From NCBI RefSeq assembly GCF_014648055.1, contig NZ_BMQJ01000008.1:284210-348209 (forward strand): DNA of 64,000 nucleotides, written 5' to 3'. The translations under genes were made by a program, and so were the position numbers. Numbering within the stretch: position 1 is the first letter of the stretch; the number at the start of each line of letters is the position of its first letter. Positions 53,390 to 63,395 of this stretch are shown piece by piece. The notes below the pieces were generated by a model. That model worked only from the letters and a program-made list of their open reading frames with translations, was not told the origin of the DNA and ran no database searches. The DNA comes from Streptosporangium pseudovulgare. GTDB lineage: Bacteria; Actinomycetota; Actinomycetes; Streptosporangiales; Streptosporangiaceae.

Positions 53390-53515
53390 GCGTCCTCGGC
53401 CGTACCCCGGAAGGCCCGGCCGGCGGACGGCCGTGGCCCGGGGGAGGCCCGGCCGGTAGGCGCCCGCGGCCCGGGGAACGCCCGGCCAGTAGGCGTCCGT
53501 GGCCGGGAGGACAGG
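53377..53515. repeat. 33-37-bp tandem repeats seeded at the XRE-cupin stop codon
   Basis: GCCCG(A/G)CC(A/G) units begin at 53377 (containing the TAG stop), 53414, 53447 and 53480, with periods of 37, 33 and 33 bp. Confidence 0.87.
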
Positions 53516-53692
53516 TGGGGCGCCGCCGCCGGCCGGGTACACCTGTCGCTGACATGCGCCCGAAGGGCGCGTCGATACATTGAATTGCCGGTCGATGTCC
53601 CATCCTGGTGGGAGGAACTGGCCGAGATCGTGCGGGGAGACGCGGTCCAGGATCACCTCTCGCCCCGCGGCGATTTTCGGAGGGCGGCGGGC

Positions 53693-54532
53693 ATGCGGCG
53701 GTGGATCGTCCCGGTGGCGCTTCTCCTGTCGGTCGGGGCGTGCGCCGCCCCCGCCCATCGCGCGCAGACCCGGGGACCCGCGCCCGCGCCCACCCCGTCC
53801 GCGGCCCCCAGTCGCCGGCCGGTCGACCCCGCCGAACTCGCCCTGAAGCTCGCCGGGATCCAGCCGGGCTGGCCCAGGCGCGGCTATCCCCTCCCGCCCC
53901 CGAAGCAGAAGATCGACTGCGGGAAGGCCAAGTGCGTGGCACTGACCTACGACGACGGCCCCGGGCACGACACCGCGAGGCTGCTCGACATCCTCGCCCG
54001 GCACCACGCCAGGGCCACCTTCTTCCTCGTCGGGAAGATGGTCCTGGCCAACGCCGACGGCGCGCTGCGCCGCATGGTGCGCGACGGGCACGAGCTGGGC
54101 AACCACACCTGGAGCCACCCGCAGCTCACCGCCCTGTCCGAGAGCGCGGTCCGGGCCGAGCTGACCCGCACCCAGAACGTCATCGAGCGCAGGACCGGCG
54201 TCCGGGCGACCCTCATGCGCCCGCCGTACGGGGCCACCGACGGCAGGGTCGCGGCCGTGGCCCGGCGCATGGGGCTGGCCCAGATCCTGTGGAGCGTGGA
54301 CACCCTGGACTGGCGTGACCGCGTCACCCCGGTCGTCGCGCGGCGCGCGACCGCGATCAAGCCCGGGTCCATCGTGCTCATGCACGACATCCACCGCACC
54401 ACGGTGGACGCCGCCCCCCGGATCCTGAAGGAGCTCACCCGCCGGGGCTTCGTGTTCGTCACGGTCTCGGAGCTGTACGGCAAGCCGCTCCGCCCCGGCG
54501 TGGGCTACAGCGAGCGGGAACGCGACCGATGA
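53693..54532 (+). CDS. Lipoprotein polysaccharide deacetylase (NodB domain)
   Basis: 279 aa. Signal peptide with lipobox LLSVGAC. NodB motifs in order: ALTYDDGPGHDT (motif 1, catalytic Asp and metal Asp), LGNHTWSHPQL (motif 2, two His), RPPYGATDGR (motif 3), WSVDTLDWRDR (motif 4) and IVLMHDIH (motif 5). All key residues are intact, so an active carbohydrate esterase family 4 enzyme acting on peptidoglycan or another N-acetylated polymer outside the membrane. GGAGGG lies before ATG 53693. Confidence 0.93.
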   Translation: MRRWIVPVALLLSVGACAAPAHRAQTRGPAPAPTPSAAPSRRPVDPAELALKLAGIQPGWPRRGYPLPPPKQKIDCGKAKCVALTYDDGPGHDTARLLDILARHHARATFFLVGKMVLANADGALRRMVRDGHELGNHTWSHPQLTALSESAVRAELTRTQNVIERRTGVRATLMRPPYGATDGRVAAVARRMGLAQILWSVDTLDWRDRVTPVVARRATAIKPGSIVLMHDIHRTTVDAAPRILKELTRRGFVFVTVSELYGKPLRPGVGYSERERDR

Positions 54533-54649
54533 CCGCCCGCCCGCGTCGCCACCGGAACGGGCGGACGGCCGCCGCGCCGGCGCCTGACCGCGGACCGGCG
54601 TCCGGCCGCTTCGCCGTTCCCCGGACCACGCGGGCGGACGGTCGCTTCG

Positions 54650-55300
54650 CTAGCGCTCGATCACGCCGCAGGCGACGCGCCTGCCGGAGTCGCCGGCCTT
54701 GAGCGTCTCGGCGTCGGGCCCGCCCTGGCCCTGCCCGCTGTGGTAGCGGTCGGGGATGTTGGCGTGGTTGTCGGACAGGGCGTGGACGACGACGGAGCTG
54801 CCGTCGGCGTCGAAGAGCTGCTGCACCCGGAAGCGGTCCGTCACCAGGACGGCCCGGCCGGTGCCGTCCTTACCGACCATGAGGTCGGGCAGGTCGCCGG
54901 AGTGGTACGGGTGGGCCTCGGAGTCCAGGTCGAAGTGCGGTCCCGCGCTGAAGAACGGGCTGCCCGTCGCCGGATCGGTCGACTTGGGGTCGCAGACGCC
55001 CTTGGCGTGGATGTGGAAGCCGTGCTGCCCCGGGGTCATGTCCCTGACGACGACCATGACCCTGGGCTTGTCGGAGTCGGCCCCCGCGATGCGCAGCATG
55101 CCGACCGCCCGGCCGTCGGTGTCCTTGATGGTGGCGCCGACCTGGCCGCCGAACGGGCCCGACGACGGCTCGCCGGCCGGTCCGGACGGGCGCGCCGGCG
55201 GCGCGGTGCCCGACGGGCCGGGCACGGGAGCGGCGGCGCCCGCGGTCGCCGCGCCCGCCCCGAGCGCGAGGGCCAGCGTCAAATGGACTTCACGAAGCAT
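54650..55300 (-). CDS. sodC: Cu/Zn superoxide dismutase, secreted
   Basis: 216 aa with signal peptide (LTLALALGAGAATAGAAAP) and a Pro/Ser/Gly linker. Copper and zinc ligands: HGFHIHAKGVC, GPHFDLDSEAHPYHSGDLPDL (His and Asp), VVHALSDNHA. Disulfide cysteines are KGVC and RRVACGV. ATG 55300 follows GGGGGAG; TTGTCA (55373-55378) and GAGACT (55350-55355) with 17 bp form a possible promoter; a GCTCCCC/GGGGAGC hairpin is in the leader (55321-55341). Confidence 0.94.
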   Translation of the reverse strand: MLREVHLTLALALGAGAATAGAAAPVPGPSGTAPPARPSGPAGEPSSGPFGGQVGATIKDTDGRAVGMLRIAGADSDKPRVMVVVRDMTPGQHGFHIHAKGVCDPKSTDPATGSPFFSAGPHFDLDSEAHPYHSGDLPDLMVGKDGTGRAVLVTDRFRVQQLFDADGSSVVVHALSDNHANIPDRYHSGQGQGGPDAETLKAGDSGRRVACGVIER

Positions 55301-55487
55301 GATCTCCCCCGAATTCGTCCGCTCCCCGTCGTGCGGGGAGCGCCCTGCGAGTCTCCTACCTCGAAGATCAGGTGACAATCACGCCGTCGGGAAAGGGAGG
55401 GGAAAGGACCGCGCCCCGCCCGGGGACGGGGCGAGGGGACCCGTGCCGGTCCGTGCCGGTCCGGGCGGGTCCGGGCGGAGAAGACAC

Positions 55488-55516
55488 GCCGCCCCGCCCG
55501 GAGGGGACGGGGCGGC
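55488..55516 (-). terminator. typA terminator hairpin
   Basis: Stem GCCGCCCCG / CGGGGCGGC with an 11-base loop, about 80 bases past the typA stop. Confidence 0.6.
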
Positions 55517-55541
55517 GGAGCCGGTTGCCGAGCCCGGCGCG

Positions 55542-55595
55542 GGCCGTGAGGGCCCTGAAGGCCGTGGGGGCCGTGGGGGCCGTGAGGGTCGCGGG
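55542..55595. repeat. Six 9-bp tandem repeats just past the typA stop
   Basis: Units GGCCGTGAG, GGCCCTGAA, GGCCGTGGG (twice), GGCCGTGAG, GGTCGCGGG, ending a few bases from the minus-strand stop codon at 55599. Confidence 0.88.
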
Positions 55596-55598
55596 GGA

Positions 55599-57452
55599 TC
55601 AGCCGTTGCGCTTGGCGCGGGCGGCGGAACGGCCCCGGGTGGCGGCGTCCAGGACGACCTTGCGGATGCGCACCGCCTCGGGGGTGATCTCCACGCACTC
55701 GTCCTCGCGGATGAACTCCAGCGCCTGCTCCAGGGAGAGCTGCCGCGGCGGGATGACCTTCTCGGTCTCGTCCGCGGTGGAGGAGCGCATGTTGGTGAGC
55801 TTCTTCTCCTTGGTGATGTTCACGTCCATGTCGTCGGAGCGCGAGTTCTCACCGATGATCATGCCCTCGTAGACCTCGGTGCCCGGCGACACGAACAGCA
55901 CGCCGCGCTCCTGCAGGTTCAGCATGGCGAACGCGGTCACCGGGCCGGAGCGGTCGGCGACCAGCGAGCCGTTGTTGCGGGTGCGCAGCTCGCCGAACCA
56001 CGGCTCGTACGCCTCGAAGACGTGGTGCACCAGGCCGGTGCCCCGGGTCTCGGTCAGGAACTCGGTCCGGAAGCCGATCAGGCCGCGGGCCGGGACCACG
56101 AACTCCATCCGGATCCAGCCGGTGCCGTGGTTGGTCATGTGCTCCATGCGGCCCTTGCGGACGGCCAGGAGCTGGGTGACGGCCCCGAGGTAGTCCTCCG
56201 GGCAGTCGACGGTCAGGCGCTCGACCGGCTCGTGCACCTTGCCGTCGATGGTCTTGGTGACCACCTGCGGCTTGCCGACGGTCAGCTCGTAGCCCTCGCG
56301 GCGCATCTGCTCGACGAGGATGGCCAGCGCCAGCTCGCCGCGGCCCTGCACCTCCCAGGCGTCCGGGCGCTCGGTCGGCAGGACGCGCAGCGACACGTTG
56401 CCGACCAGCTCCTTGTCCAGGCGGTCCTTGACCATGCGGGCGGTGACCTTGGACCCCTTGACCTTGCCGACCAGCGGCGAGGTGTTGGTGCCGATGACCA
56501 TCGAGATCGCGGGCTCGTCCACCGTGATCAGCGGCAGCGGACGCGGGTCGTCGGGGTCGGCCAGGGTCTCGCCGATCATGATGTCCGGGATGCCGGCGAT
56601 CGCGATGATGTCGCCGGGCCCGGCCTCCTCGGCGGGCCTGCGCTCCAGCGCCTCGGTCATCAGCAGCTCGGTGATCTTCACCCGCTGGATGCTGCCGTCG
56701 GTGCGGCACCAGGCGACCTGCTGGCCCTTCTTGATGACGCCCTGGTGGACCCGGCACAGCGCGATCCGGCCGAGGTAGGACGAGGCGTCGAGGTTGGTGA
56801 CGTGCGCCTGCAGCGGGGCGTCGGGGTCGTAGGTCGGGGCCGGGATCGTCTCCTTGATGACCTCGAACAGCGGCTCCAGGTCCTCGGAGTCGGGCAGGCC
56901 GCCGTCCTCGGGACGGTTCAGCGAGGCGCGGCCGGCCTTGGCCGAGGCGTAGACGATCGGGAAGTCGATCTGATCCTCGGTGGCGTCGAGGTCCATGAAG
57001 AGCTCGTAGACCTCGTCCACGACCTCCTTGATGCGGGCGTCGGGGCGGTCGACCTTGTTGATGCACAGGATGACCGGCATCTTCGCGGCGAACGCCTTGC
57101 GCAGCACGAACCTGGTCTGCGGCAGCGGGCCCTCGGAGGCGTCGACCAGCAGCACGACGCCGTCCACCATCGACAGGCCGCGCTCGACCTCGCCGCCGAA
57201 ATCGGCGTGGCCGGGGGTGTCGATGATGTTGAGGGTCATGCCGCCGTGCCGTACGGCGGTGTTCTTCGCGAGAATGGTGATGCCCTTCTCGCGTTCGAGG
57301 TCGTTGGAGTCCATGACGCGGTCGTCGACGTCCTGGTTGGCCCGGAAGGCTCCGGACTGCCAGAGCATGGCATCCACGAGAGTGGTCTTGCCGTGGTCGA
57401 CGTGCGCGATGATCGCGATGTTCCGCAGGTCGTCGCGGCTGTTCAGAGGCAT
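55599..57452 (-). CDS. typA: Translational GTPase TypA/BipA
   Basis: 617-aa ribosome-binding GTPase needed for 50S assembly and stress adaptation. G1 HVDHGKTT (17-24), G2 REKGITI, G3 DTPGHADF, G4 NKVDR, G5 SAKAG; C-terminal BipA-specific domain with [18 protein letters not shown] 57452 without a strong Shine-Dalgarno. Confidence 0.97.
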   Translation of the reverse strand: MPLNSRDDLRNIAIIAHVDHGKTTLVDAMLWQSGAFRANQDVDDRVMDSNDLEREKGITILAKNTAVRHGGMTLNIIDTPGHADFGGEVERGLSMVDGVVLLVDASEGPLPQTRFVLRKAFAAKMPVILCINKVDRPDARIKEVVDEVYELFMDLDATEDQIDFPIVYASAKAGRASLNRPEDGGLPDSEDLEPLFEVIKETIPAPTYDPDAPLQAHVTNLDASSYLGRIALCRVHQGVIKKGQQVAWCRTDGSIQRVKITELLMTEALERRPAEEAGPGDIIAIAGIPDIMIGETLADPDDPRPLPLITVDEPAISMVIGTNTSPLVGKVKGSKVTARMVKDRLDKELVGNVSLRVLPTERPDAWEVQGRGELALAILVEQMRREGYELTVGKPQVVTKTIDGKVHEPVERLTVDCPEDYLGAVTQLLAVRKGRMEHMTNHGTGWIRMEFVVPARGLIGFRTEFLTETRGTGLVHHVFEAYEPWFGELRTRNNGSLVADRSGPVTAFAMLNLQERGVLFVSPGTEVYEGMIIGENSRSDDMDVNITKEKKLTNMRSSTADETEKVIPPRQLSLEQALEFIREDECVEITPEAVRIRKVVLDAATRGRSAARAKRNG

Positions 57453-57503
57453 GGTGGAGTCTCACTCTTTGATCGTGGAGGCTGGCCGCCGAACGTGCGG
57501 CCT

Positions 57504-57516
57504 ACCTATTTTAGGT
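57504..57516 (-). promoter_or_regulatory. typA promoter with palindromic -10
   Basis: ACCTATTTTAGGT is a perfect dyad (ACCTA/TAGGT); its reverse complement contains TAAAAT as -10 with TGAGAG 17 bp upstream. A GGCCGC/GCGGCC hairpin (57484-57502) follows in the leader. Confidence 0.5.
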
Positions 57517-57723
57517 GATGCCGCCGATCCCTCTCACGCTCACCGCGACGCTCCGCGGGCGGAGGGATCCGGCCCGGTGGCCGGAAGGCCGCTCTCACCG
57601 GCGGGGATTCCCGGCCGGACACGTCACGGACCTCGGGGAGGCCGCCGGGGAGAAAAGGCGGGCGCCGGGGAAATGGTCAGCCGTCTGCATATTCCTGACC
57701 ATGCGCGGGAGGACCTGAGTTTC

Positions 57724-57729
57724 TATCGT
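57724..57729 (+). promoter_or_regulatory. -10 element of the ANL-like gene (leaderless)
   Basis: TATCGT six bases before the ATG at 57736. Confidence 0.55.
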
Positions 57730-57735
57730 GATCTT

Positions 57736-58683
57736 ATGCCGACCTGGACCGATGTGGTGCTGAGCGCCGCCGGGCACCGCGGGGAGCGGCCCGCGGTCAC
57801 CGACGCCGCCACCGGCGACGTCCTCTCCTACGCCGCGCTCGCCGAGCGGATCGGCCCGGCGACGGCGGAGCTGCGCGACCGCGGCGTCGCGCCCGGGGAC
57901 CGGGTGGTCGTCCGCCTCCCCCCGGGGCCCGGCTTCCCCCTCGCCGTGCACGCCGCCGCGGCGGCCGGGGCGCTGGTGGTGCCGCTCGCGGCCGACCTGG
58001 ACCGCGATGTCTTCTACGAGTGCCTGGCGGCGAGCCGCGCGCGGATGATGATCACCGACCGGGCGCAGGCCGAGCGGTCGATGAGGGTCGCCGGCGACTC
58101 CCGCGTCCGGCAGATCCTCACCCTGGAGGAGGTGGCGTCCCCCCGGCCCGACGGCCCGGGCGCCCCGCCGCGTCGCGGACCCGTGATCCCGCCGCAGCGC
58201 GACCCCGGCGCCCAGCCGCGGCGCGGGCCGAGCGTTCCGCCCCAGCGGGGGCCGAGCGCGCCGCCGAGCCGCGGGCCGGGCGTTCCGCCCCGGCGCGGCG
58301 CGGCCGTCCGGTCGCGCGGCGGCGCGGAGGCGCCCGCGTTGACCTTCGACGGCAACCGGGTGATCAGCCACGCCGGGGTGGTGGCGGAGCTGCGGCGGCT
58401 GGCCCCGGAGGCGATGCTCAGGGAGCGTGACCGCGTGCTCGTCGCCACCACCGAGCCGCGCGCCCAGGCCGTCCTGTTCGACCTGGCGCTGATGGGCGGG
58501 GCGCACGTCGTCGCGGCCCCGGGCGCCACACCGGGCGAGTGCCGGGCGCTCATCGAGGAGTACGGCATCACCGTCGCCGCGGTGCCGCCGTGGGCGGTCG
58601 CGCGGCCCGCCGGGAGCCGCTGGCCGCGGGTCACCGTGTCGGCGTACGGACGATCGACGGAGCTCGTCATCCCCAGGGGCTGA
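57736..58683 (+). CDS. Degenerate, truncated acyl-adenylate-forming (ANL) family protein
   Basis: 315 aa. The N-terminal part follows acyl-CoA synthetases and NRPS A domains (MPTWTDVVLSAAGHRGERPAV, then ELRDRGVAPGDRVVVRLPPG), and the middle keeps VISHAGVVAEL and HVVAAPGATPGECRALIEEYG. The essential P-loop (YTSGTTG-P-K) is missing; in its place is a Pro/Arg-rich repeat (PPRRGP, PPQRGP, PPSRGP units). The A5-A10 core motifs and the C-terminal subdomain are absent, since normal length is about 500. Adenylation activity is therefore unlikely; it may bind a ligand or be a decaying gene. No frameshift is seen, and a leaderless promoter is intact. Confidence 0.78.
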   Translation: MPTWTDVVLSAAGHRGERPAVTDAATGDVLSYAALAERIGPATAELRDRGVAPGDRVVVRLPPGPGFPLAVHAAAAAGALVVPLAADLDRDVFYECLAASRARMMITDRAQAERSMRVAGDSRVRQILTLEEVASPRPDGPGAPPRRGPVIPPQRDPGAQPRRGPSVPPQRGPSAPPSRGPGVPPRRGAAVRSRGGAEAPALTFDGNRVISHAGVVAELRRLAPEAMLRERDRVLVATTEPRAQAVLFDLALMGGAHVVAAPGATPGECRALIEEYGITVAAVPPWAVARPAGSRWPRVTVSAYGRSTELVIPRG

Positions 58684-58780
58684 TCCGAGGCGGGAAACCC
58701 CCGAGGGCTGACCTGAGGCCGGAAATCGCCATGGCGCCGTCCGGGAGCCGGAAATCCCCAGGGCTCGGTCCCGGAGCCGG
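58669..58780. repeat. ~28-bp tandem repeats seeded at the ANL-like stop codon
   Basis: CCCCAGGGGCTGA, CCCCCGAGGGCTGA and TCCCCAGGGCTCGG blocks with GGAAA boundaries at 58693, 58721 and 58750, periods 28-29 bp; the stop codon is in the first unit. Confidence 0.82.
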
Positions 58781-58896
58781 TGCCCGCGCCGGCCTCCCGG
58801 CGATCCCCGGGGCCGGGACCCCCGGCGCCGCAGGGCCTTCCGTGCCCCGCGCGCCGTGGGGCCTCGGCCGCGGGAAGGAGTTCTGACCTCAGGTTC

Positions 58897-58902
58897 TAAG
58901 CT
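58897..58902 (+). promoter_or_regulatory. -10 element of the alpha/beta hydrolase gene (leaderless)
   Basis: TAAGCT six bases before ATG 58909. Confidence 0.55.
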
Positions 58903-58908
58903 CGAAAC

Positions 58909-59859
58909 ATGTCTTTCGCGCCATCCTTCGCCGCGATGTTCATGACCGAGGACGACGTCCGGATCGACGCCGCGCACACGCCCTCGCGCGGCGCGGCGGA
59001 CCTGGGAATCGTCGTGGCGCACGGGTTCACCGGCTCGCTCAGGGAGCTCACCACCCGGCGGATCACCCACGTGCTCAGCGAGTTCGGCGGCGTCGTGTCC
59101 TTCGACTTCCGCGGGCACGGCCGTTCCGGGGGCCTGTCGACGGTCGGCGACCTGGAGGTCCTCGACCTGGAGGCCGCCGTACGGCACGCGAGGATGATCG
59201 GATACACCCGCGTGGCCACCGTCGGGTTCTCCATGGGCGGTGCCGTGGTCGTGCGGCACGCGGGGCTGCGCGGTGCGACGCGCTCCGACGGCGCCATGGT
59301 GGGCCCCGCCGGGAACGGGCTGCTGGGCGGCGCCGGCGGCGGCCTGGACGCCGCCGCGGTGCTGAGCCCGGTCATGGACGGGCCGGTGAGCCTGGACGGC
59401 GACGCGCCGCTCCCCGGCCGGGGCGGGCCGGGCCCGAAGCTCGTGAACGCCGCGCTCGGCGACGGGCGCGGGCGGGTCGACGCCGTCGTCTCGGTCAGCT
59501 CCCCGGCCCGGTGGTACTACCGCGGCACCAAGCCGATGCGGCAGGTGCACTGGGCGATCGAGCGGCGGCTGGGCCGCTGGGCCGCGCGGGTGGGCCGGGG
59601 CACCCGGATCCGCAAGGGAGGCTGGGACCCGGTGCCGCTGGCGCCCTACGAGGCCGCCGCGACGGTCACCCCGACGCCGCTGCTGGTCGTGCACGGTGAC
59701 TCCGACTCCTTCTTCCCCGTCGAGCACGCCCTGCAGCTCTACGGCGCCGCCCGCGACCCCAGGGAGCTGTGGCTCGAACCCGGGTTCGGCCACGCCGAGA
59801 CGGCGGCCACACCGGGGCTGATCCGCCGGATCGGCGCATGGGTCAGCGCCAGCACCTGA
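58909..59859 (+). CDS. Alpha/beta hydrolase with Gly-rich insertion
   Basis: 316 aa. [13 protein letters not shown] (oxyanion), [26 protein letters not shown] (nucleophile Ser), [17 protein letters not shown] (acid) and FGHAE (His) make a complete triad. Between the nucleophile elbow and [17 protein letters not shown] lies a Gly/Asp/Pro-rich insertion of about 75 residues without counterpart in typical hydrolases. ATG 58909 six bases after TAAGCT. Substrate unknown. Confidence 0.87.
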   Translation: MSFAPSFAAMFMTEDDVRIDAAHTPSRGAADLGIVVAHGFTGSLRELTTRRITHVLSEFGGVVSFDFRGHGRSGGLSTVGDLEVLDLEAAVRHARMIGYTRVATVGFSMGGAVVVRHAGLRGATRSDGAMVGPAGNGLLGGAGGGLDAAAVLSPVMDGPVSLDGDAPLPGRGGPGPKLVNAALGDGRGRVDAVVSVSSPARWYYRGTKPMRQVHWAIERRLGRWAARVGRGTRIRKGGWDPVPLAPYEAAATVTPTPLLVVHGDSDSFFPVEHALQLYGAARDPRELWLEPGFGHAETAATPGLIRRIGAWVSAST

Positions 59860-59937
59860 TCACCGAGGGTGTTTACTCCTCTTACGAGTCTTGCGAGGCG
59901 TCGCGAGGCACTGTGCCGAAGGGAGGAGCGGGCGCCC

Positions 59938-62034
59938 ATGCGGAGCATCTACGTGGCCGGTCTCGGCCGCGGAGACGGCAGGCAGATCGTCGAGCTCGGC
60001 CTGATGGAGCTGCTGACCCGCCGGGTGGGCCGGGCCGGGGTGTTCCGGCCGATCTCCCGGGACGGGGAGGACCGCACCCTCGAACTGCTCACCGCCCGCT
60101 ACCGACCCGCGGTCTCGGCGGTCGGGATGACGGCCGCGGCCGCCGCCGAGGTCTACGCCCGGCACGGCGCCGAGGAGCTCGTCAGCCGGCTGGTCGGCCA
60201 CTTCCACACGCTGGAGCCGGAGTGCGACGCGCTGCTGGTGCTGGGCGCCTCGTTCGACACCGAGGTCCTGCCGCCCGCGACGGCGTTCAACGCGCGCCTG
60301 GCCGCGGAGTTCGGCGCGCCGGTGATCGTGGTGGTGGGCGCGCACGGCGACCGCGCCGACGAGGCCGAGATGGAGATGCGCACCGCCCACCAGGTCTTCT
60401 CCGAACTGGGCGGCACGGTGCTCGCGGTGGTCGCCAACCGGGTGCCCGAGGGGGTGACCGTACGACCCGGCCTGCCGGTGCCCTGCTACGCCATCCCCGA
60501 GCACCCGTCGCTGTCGGCCCCGACCGTCGGACAGGTGATGCGGGCCGTGGACGCCGAGCACGTCCAGGGCGACGAAGACGGGCTGCGCCGCGACGTGTTC
60601 GGGTTCGTCTTCGGCGGCGCCATGCTCCCGCTGTTCCTGGAACACCTGGCCGACGGAGCGCTGACGATCACCCCGGGCGACCGCGCCGACCTGCTGCTCG
60701 CCTCGGCCGCGGCGGAGGCGGCGGGCACGGCCAGACCGTCCGGCGTGGTGCTGACCCTGGGGGAGAAGCCGACCGAGGCGGTCAAGGCCCTCACCGCCGG
60801 CCTCGCGCCGGGGCTGCCGGTGCTGTCGGCCGCCGCGGACAGCTTCACCGTCGCGACCGTGCTGGCCGGGCTGGAGGGCCGGCTCACCGCCGACAACCCC
60901 CGCAAGATCGACACGGCGCTCGGCCACTTCGAGGCCCACGTGGACACCGCCGACCTGGCCGACCGGATCGAGCTGGCCCGCTCCGAACGGATCACGCCGA
61001 TGATGTTCGAGCACACCCTGCTGGAGCGGGCCCGCGCCGACCGGCGGCACATCGTGCTCCCGGAGGGGGAGGAGGACCGCGTCCTGCAGGCCGCCGACGT
61101 CCTGCTGCGCCGCGGCATCGTGGACATCACCCTGCTGGGGCGGGAGGAGGCGGTCCGCAGGCGCATCGGCGCCCTCGGCCTCGACCTGTCCGGCGTGACC
61201 GTCGTCGACCCGCTGACCTCCCCGCTGCGCGAGCCGTTCGCCGAGGAGTACGCGGCGCTGCGGGCGCACAAGGGGATGACCCTGGAGCGGGCCCGCGACG
61301 TGGTCGGCGACGTCAACTTCTTCGGCACGATGATGCTGCACCGCGGCATGGTGGACGGCATGGTCTCCGGCGCCGCGCACACCACCGCGGCCACGATCCT
61401 GCCCGCCTTCCAGATCATCAGGACGGTCCCCGGCACCTCGATCGTCTCGTCGGTGTTCTTCATGTGCCTGGCCGACCGGGTGCTCGTCTACGGCGACTGC
61501 GCGATCAACCCCGACCCGGACGCCGGACAGCTCGCCGACATCGCGATCTCCTCGGCCCGTACGGCGAGGCGGTTCGGCGTCGAGCCGCGGGTGGCGATGC
61601 TGTCGTACTCCACCGGCGCCTCCGGCCGGGGCGCCGACGTGGACAAGGTCCGCGAGGCCACCGCCCTGGTGGCCTCGCGGGCGCCGGACCTGCTGGTGGA
61701 GGGGCCGATCCAGTACGACGCGGCCGTGGACCCCCGGGTCGCCGCGGCCAAGCTGCCGGGCTCCGAGGTCGCCGGGCAGGCCACCGTACTGATCTTCCCC
61801 GACCTCAACACCGGCAACAACACCTACAAGGCGGTGCAGCGCTCCGCCGGGGCCGTGGCGATCGGGCCGGTCCTGCAGGGGCTGCGCAAGCCGGTGAACG
61901 ACCTGTCGCGGGGCGCGCTGGTCGCCGACATCGTCAGCACGGTCGCCATCACCGCCATCCAGGCCCAGGAGGGCGCCGGACAGGCCCGGGAAGGCGCCGG
62001 ACAGGGCGTGGCGGGCCGTACGGCGGGCAGGTGA
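59938..62034 (+). CDS. pta: Phosphate acetyltransferase, long (BioD-like domain) type
   Basis: 698 aa. An N-terminal P-loop-like regulatory domain and DRTGG region (about 1-360) precede the catalytic PTA domain (about 370-690; [66 protein letters not shown]). Interconverts acetyl-CoA and acetyl phosphate. ATG 59938 follows GGGAGGAG. The C-terminus ends in two 21-bp-encoded repeats ([12 protein letters not shown]). Operon with ackA. Confidence 0.95.
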   Translation: MRSIYVAGLGRGDGRQIVELGLMELLTRRVGRAGVFRPISRDGEDRTLELLTARYRPAVSAVGMTAAAAAEVYARHGAEELVSRLVGHFHTLEPECDALLVLGASFDTEVLPPATAFNARLAAEFGAPVIVVVGAHGDRADEAEMEMRTAHQVFSELGGTVLAVVANRVPEGVTVRPGLPVPCYAIPEHPSLSAPTVGQVMRAVDAEHVQGDEDGLRRDVFGFVFGGAMLPLFLEHLADGALTITPGDRADLLLASAAAEAAGTARPSGVVLTLGEKPTEAVKALTAGLAPGLPVLSAAADSFTVATVLAGLEGRLTADNPRKIDTALGHFEAHVDTADLADRIELARSERITPMMFEHTLLERARADRRHIVLPEGEEDRVLQAADVLLRRGIVDITLLGREEAVRRRIGALGLDLSGVTVVDPLTSPLREPFAEEYAALRAHKGMTLERARDVVGDVNFFGTMMLHRGMVDGMVSGAAHTTAATILPAFQIIRTVPGTSIVSSVFFMCLADRVLVYGDCAINPDPDAGQLADIAISSARTARRFGVEPRVAMLSYSTGASGRGADVDKVREATALVASRAPDLLVEGPIQYDAAVDPRVAAAKLPGSEVAGQATVLIFPDLNTGNNTYKAVQRSAGAVAIGPVLQGLRKPVNDLSRGALVADIVSTVAITAIQAQEGAGQAREGAGQGVAGRTAGR
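61969..62004. repeat. 21-bp in-frame repeat at the 3' end of pta
   Basis: GAGGGCGCCGGACAG at 61969 and GAAGGCGCCGGACAG at 61990, encoding a duplicated C-terminal heptapeptide. Confidence 0.8.
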
Positions 62035-62147
62035 GCACCGGGCCGCACGGCGGCGCGGGAGAACCCGGCGGGCGGCTCCCGGAGGCTTCCGGGGGCTTCC
62101 GGCAGGAGCCGGGGACGGCGGGCGGAGCAGCGAGGGAAGAGGGAGCG

Positions 62148-63278
62148 GTGGGGCGCGTACTGGTGGTCAACAGCGGGTCCTCCTCGGTGAAGTACCGGCT
62201 GCTGGAGGGCGACGAGCGGCTGGCGTCCGGGACGGTGGAGCGGATCGGCGAGCCCGGCTCCCCGGTGCCCGACCACGAGGCGGCGCTGAAGCTGATCGGC
62301 GCCGAGCTGGCCGGGCGGGGCCTGGGGATCGACTCGCCCGAGCTGACCGCGGTCGGGCACCGGGTGGTGCACGGCGGCGTCACCTTCACCGAACCCACCC
62401 TGATCACCGACGAGGTGGTCGGGAAGATCGAGGAGCTGATCCCGCTCGCCCCGCTGCACAACCCGGCCGGCCTCGCCGGCATCGAGGCCGTGCGGCGGCT
62501 CCGGCCCGACCTGCCGCAGGTGGCGGTCTTCGACACCGCCTTCCACGCCACGATCCCCCCGGCCGCCGCGGCCTACGCGATCGACCGGGAGCTGGCCGAG
62601 CGGTGGAAGATCCGCCGCTACGGCTTCCACGGCACCTCGCACGCCTACGTCTCGCGCGAGGCCGCCCGCCTGGCCGGGACGCCGTCGGCCGGCGTGATCG
62701 TGCTGCACCTGGGCAACGGGGCCAGCGCCTCGGCGGTGTCCGGCGGGCGCTGCGTGGACACCTCGATGGGCATGACCCCGCTGGAGGGCCTGGTCATGGG
62801 CACCCGGAGCGGTGACGTGGACCCGGGGGCGCTCCTCTACCTCGCCCGGACCGCGGGCATGTCCCCGGAGGAGATCGACACGCTGCTCAACCGGCGCTCC
62901 GGCCTGCTGGGCCTGTGCGGTGACAACGACATGCGCGCGGTGCAGGAGCGGCTGGCCGCCGGTGACCCGGCCGCCGAGCTGGCCATGTCGGTCTACTGCC
63001 ACCGGCTGCGCAAGTACGTCGGCGCCTACTACGCGGTGCTCGGCTCGGTGGACGTGATCGCCTTCACCGGCGGAGTGGGGGAGAACTCCGCGCCGGTCCG
63101 GGAACGGGCCCTGACCGGGCTGGAGCGGCTGGGCATCGTGCTCGACCCGGGCCGCAACGCGCGCGGGGAGCGGACCATCTCGGCCGACGATTCCCCGGTG
63201 CGGGTGGCGGTGATCCCCACGGACGAGGAGCTGGAGATCGCCCACCAGACCCTTGAGGTGGTCGCGCGGCACCGGTGA
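62148..63278 (+). CDS. ackA: Acetate kinase
   Basis: 376-aa ASKHA-fold kinase making ATP and acetate from acetyl phosphate. [15 protein letters not shown] at the N-terminus, [34 protein letters not shown] and TGGVGENS are all intact. GTG 62148 has a GAGGGAG ribosome site; the 113-base pta-ackA gap has no gene. Confidence 0.96.
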   Translation: MGRVLVVNSGSSSVKYRLLEGDERLASGTVERIGEPGSPVPDHEAALKLIGAELAGRGLGIDSPELTAVGHRVVHGGVTFTEPTLITDEVVGKIEELIPLAPLHNPAGLAGIEAVRRLRPDLPQVAVFDTAFHATIPPAAAAYAIDRELAERWKIRRYGFHGTSHAYVSREAARLAGTPSAGVIVLHLGNGASASAVSGGRCVDTSMGMTPLEGLVMGTRSGDVDPGALLYLARTAGMSPEEIDTLLNRRSGLLGLCGDNDMRAVQERLAAGDPAAELAMSVYCHRLRKYVGAYYAVLGSVDVIAFTGGVGENSAPVRERALTGLERLGIVLDPGRNARGERTISADDSPVRVAVIPTDEELEIAHQTLEVVARHR

Positions 63279-63284
63279 GGAGCC

Positions 63285-63352
63285 GGACGGGACCCGCCGA
63301 CGGCTCGCGGACGGAATCCGCTGACGGCTCGGGACGGGATCCGCCGGAGGCC
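63285..63352. repeat. ~24-bp tandem repeats just past the ackA stop
   Basis: GGACGG(G/A)A(C/T)CCGC units start at 63285, 63309 and 63332. Confidence 0.82.
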
Positions 63353-63395
63353 CGCGGGCGGGCCCGTGAGGCGAGTCCGCGGGACTCGGCCCCCT

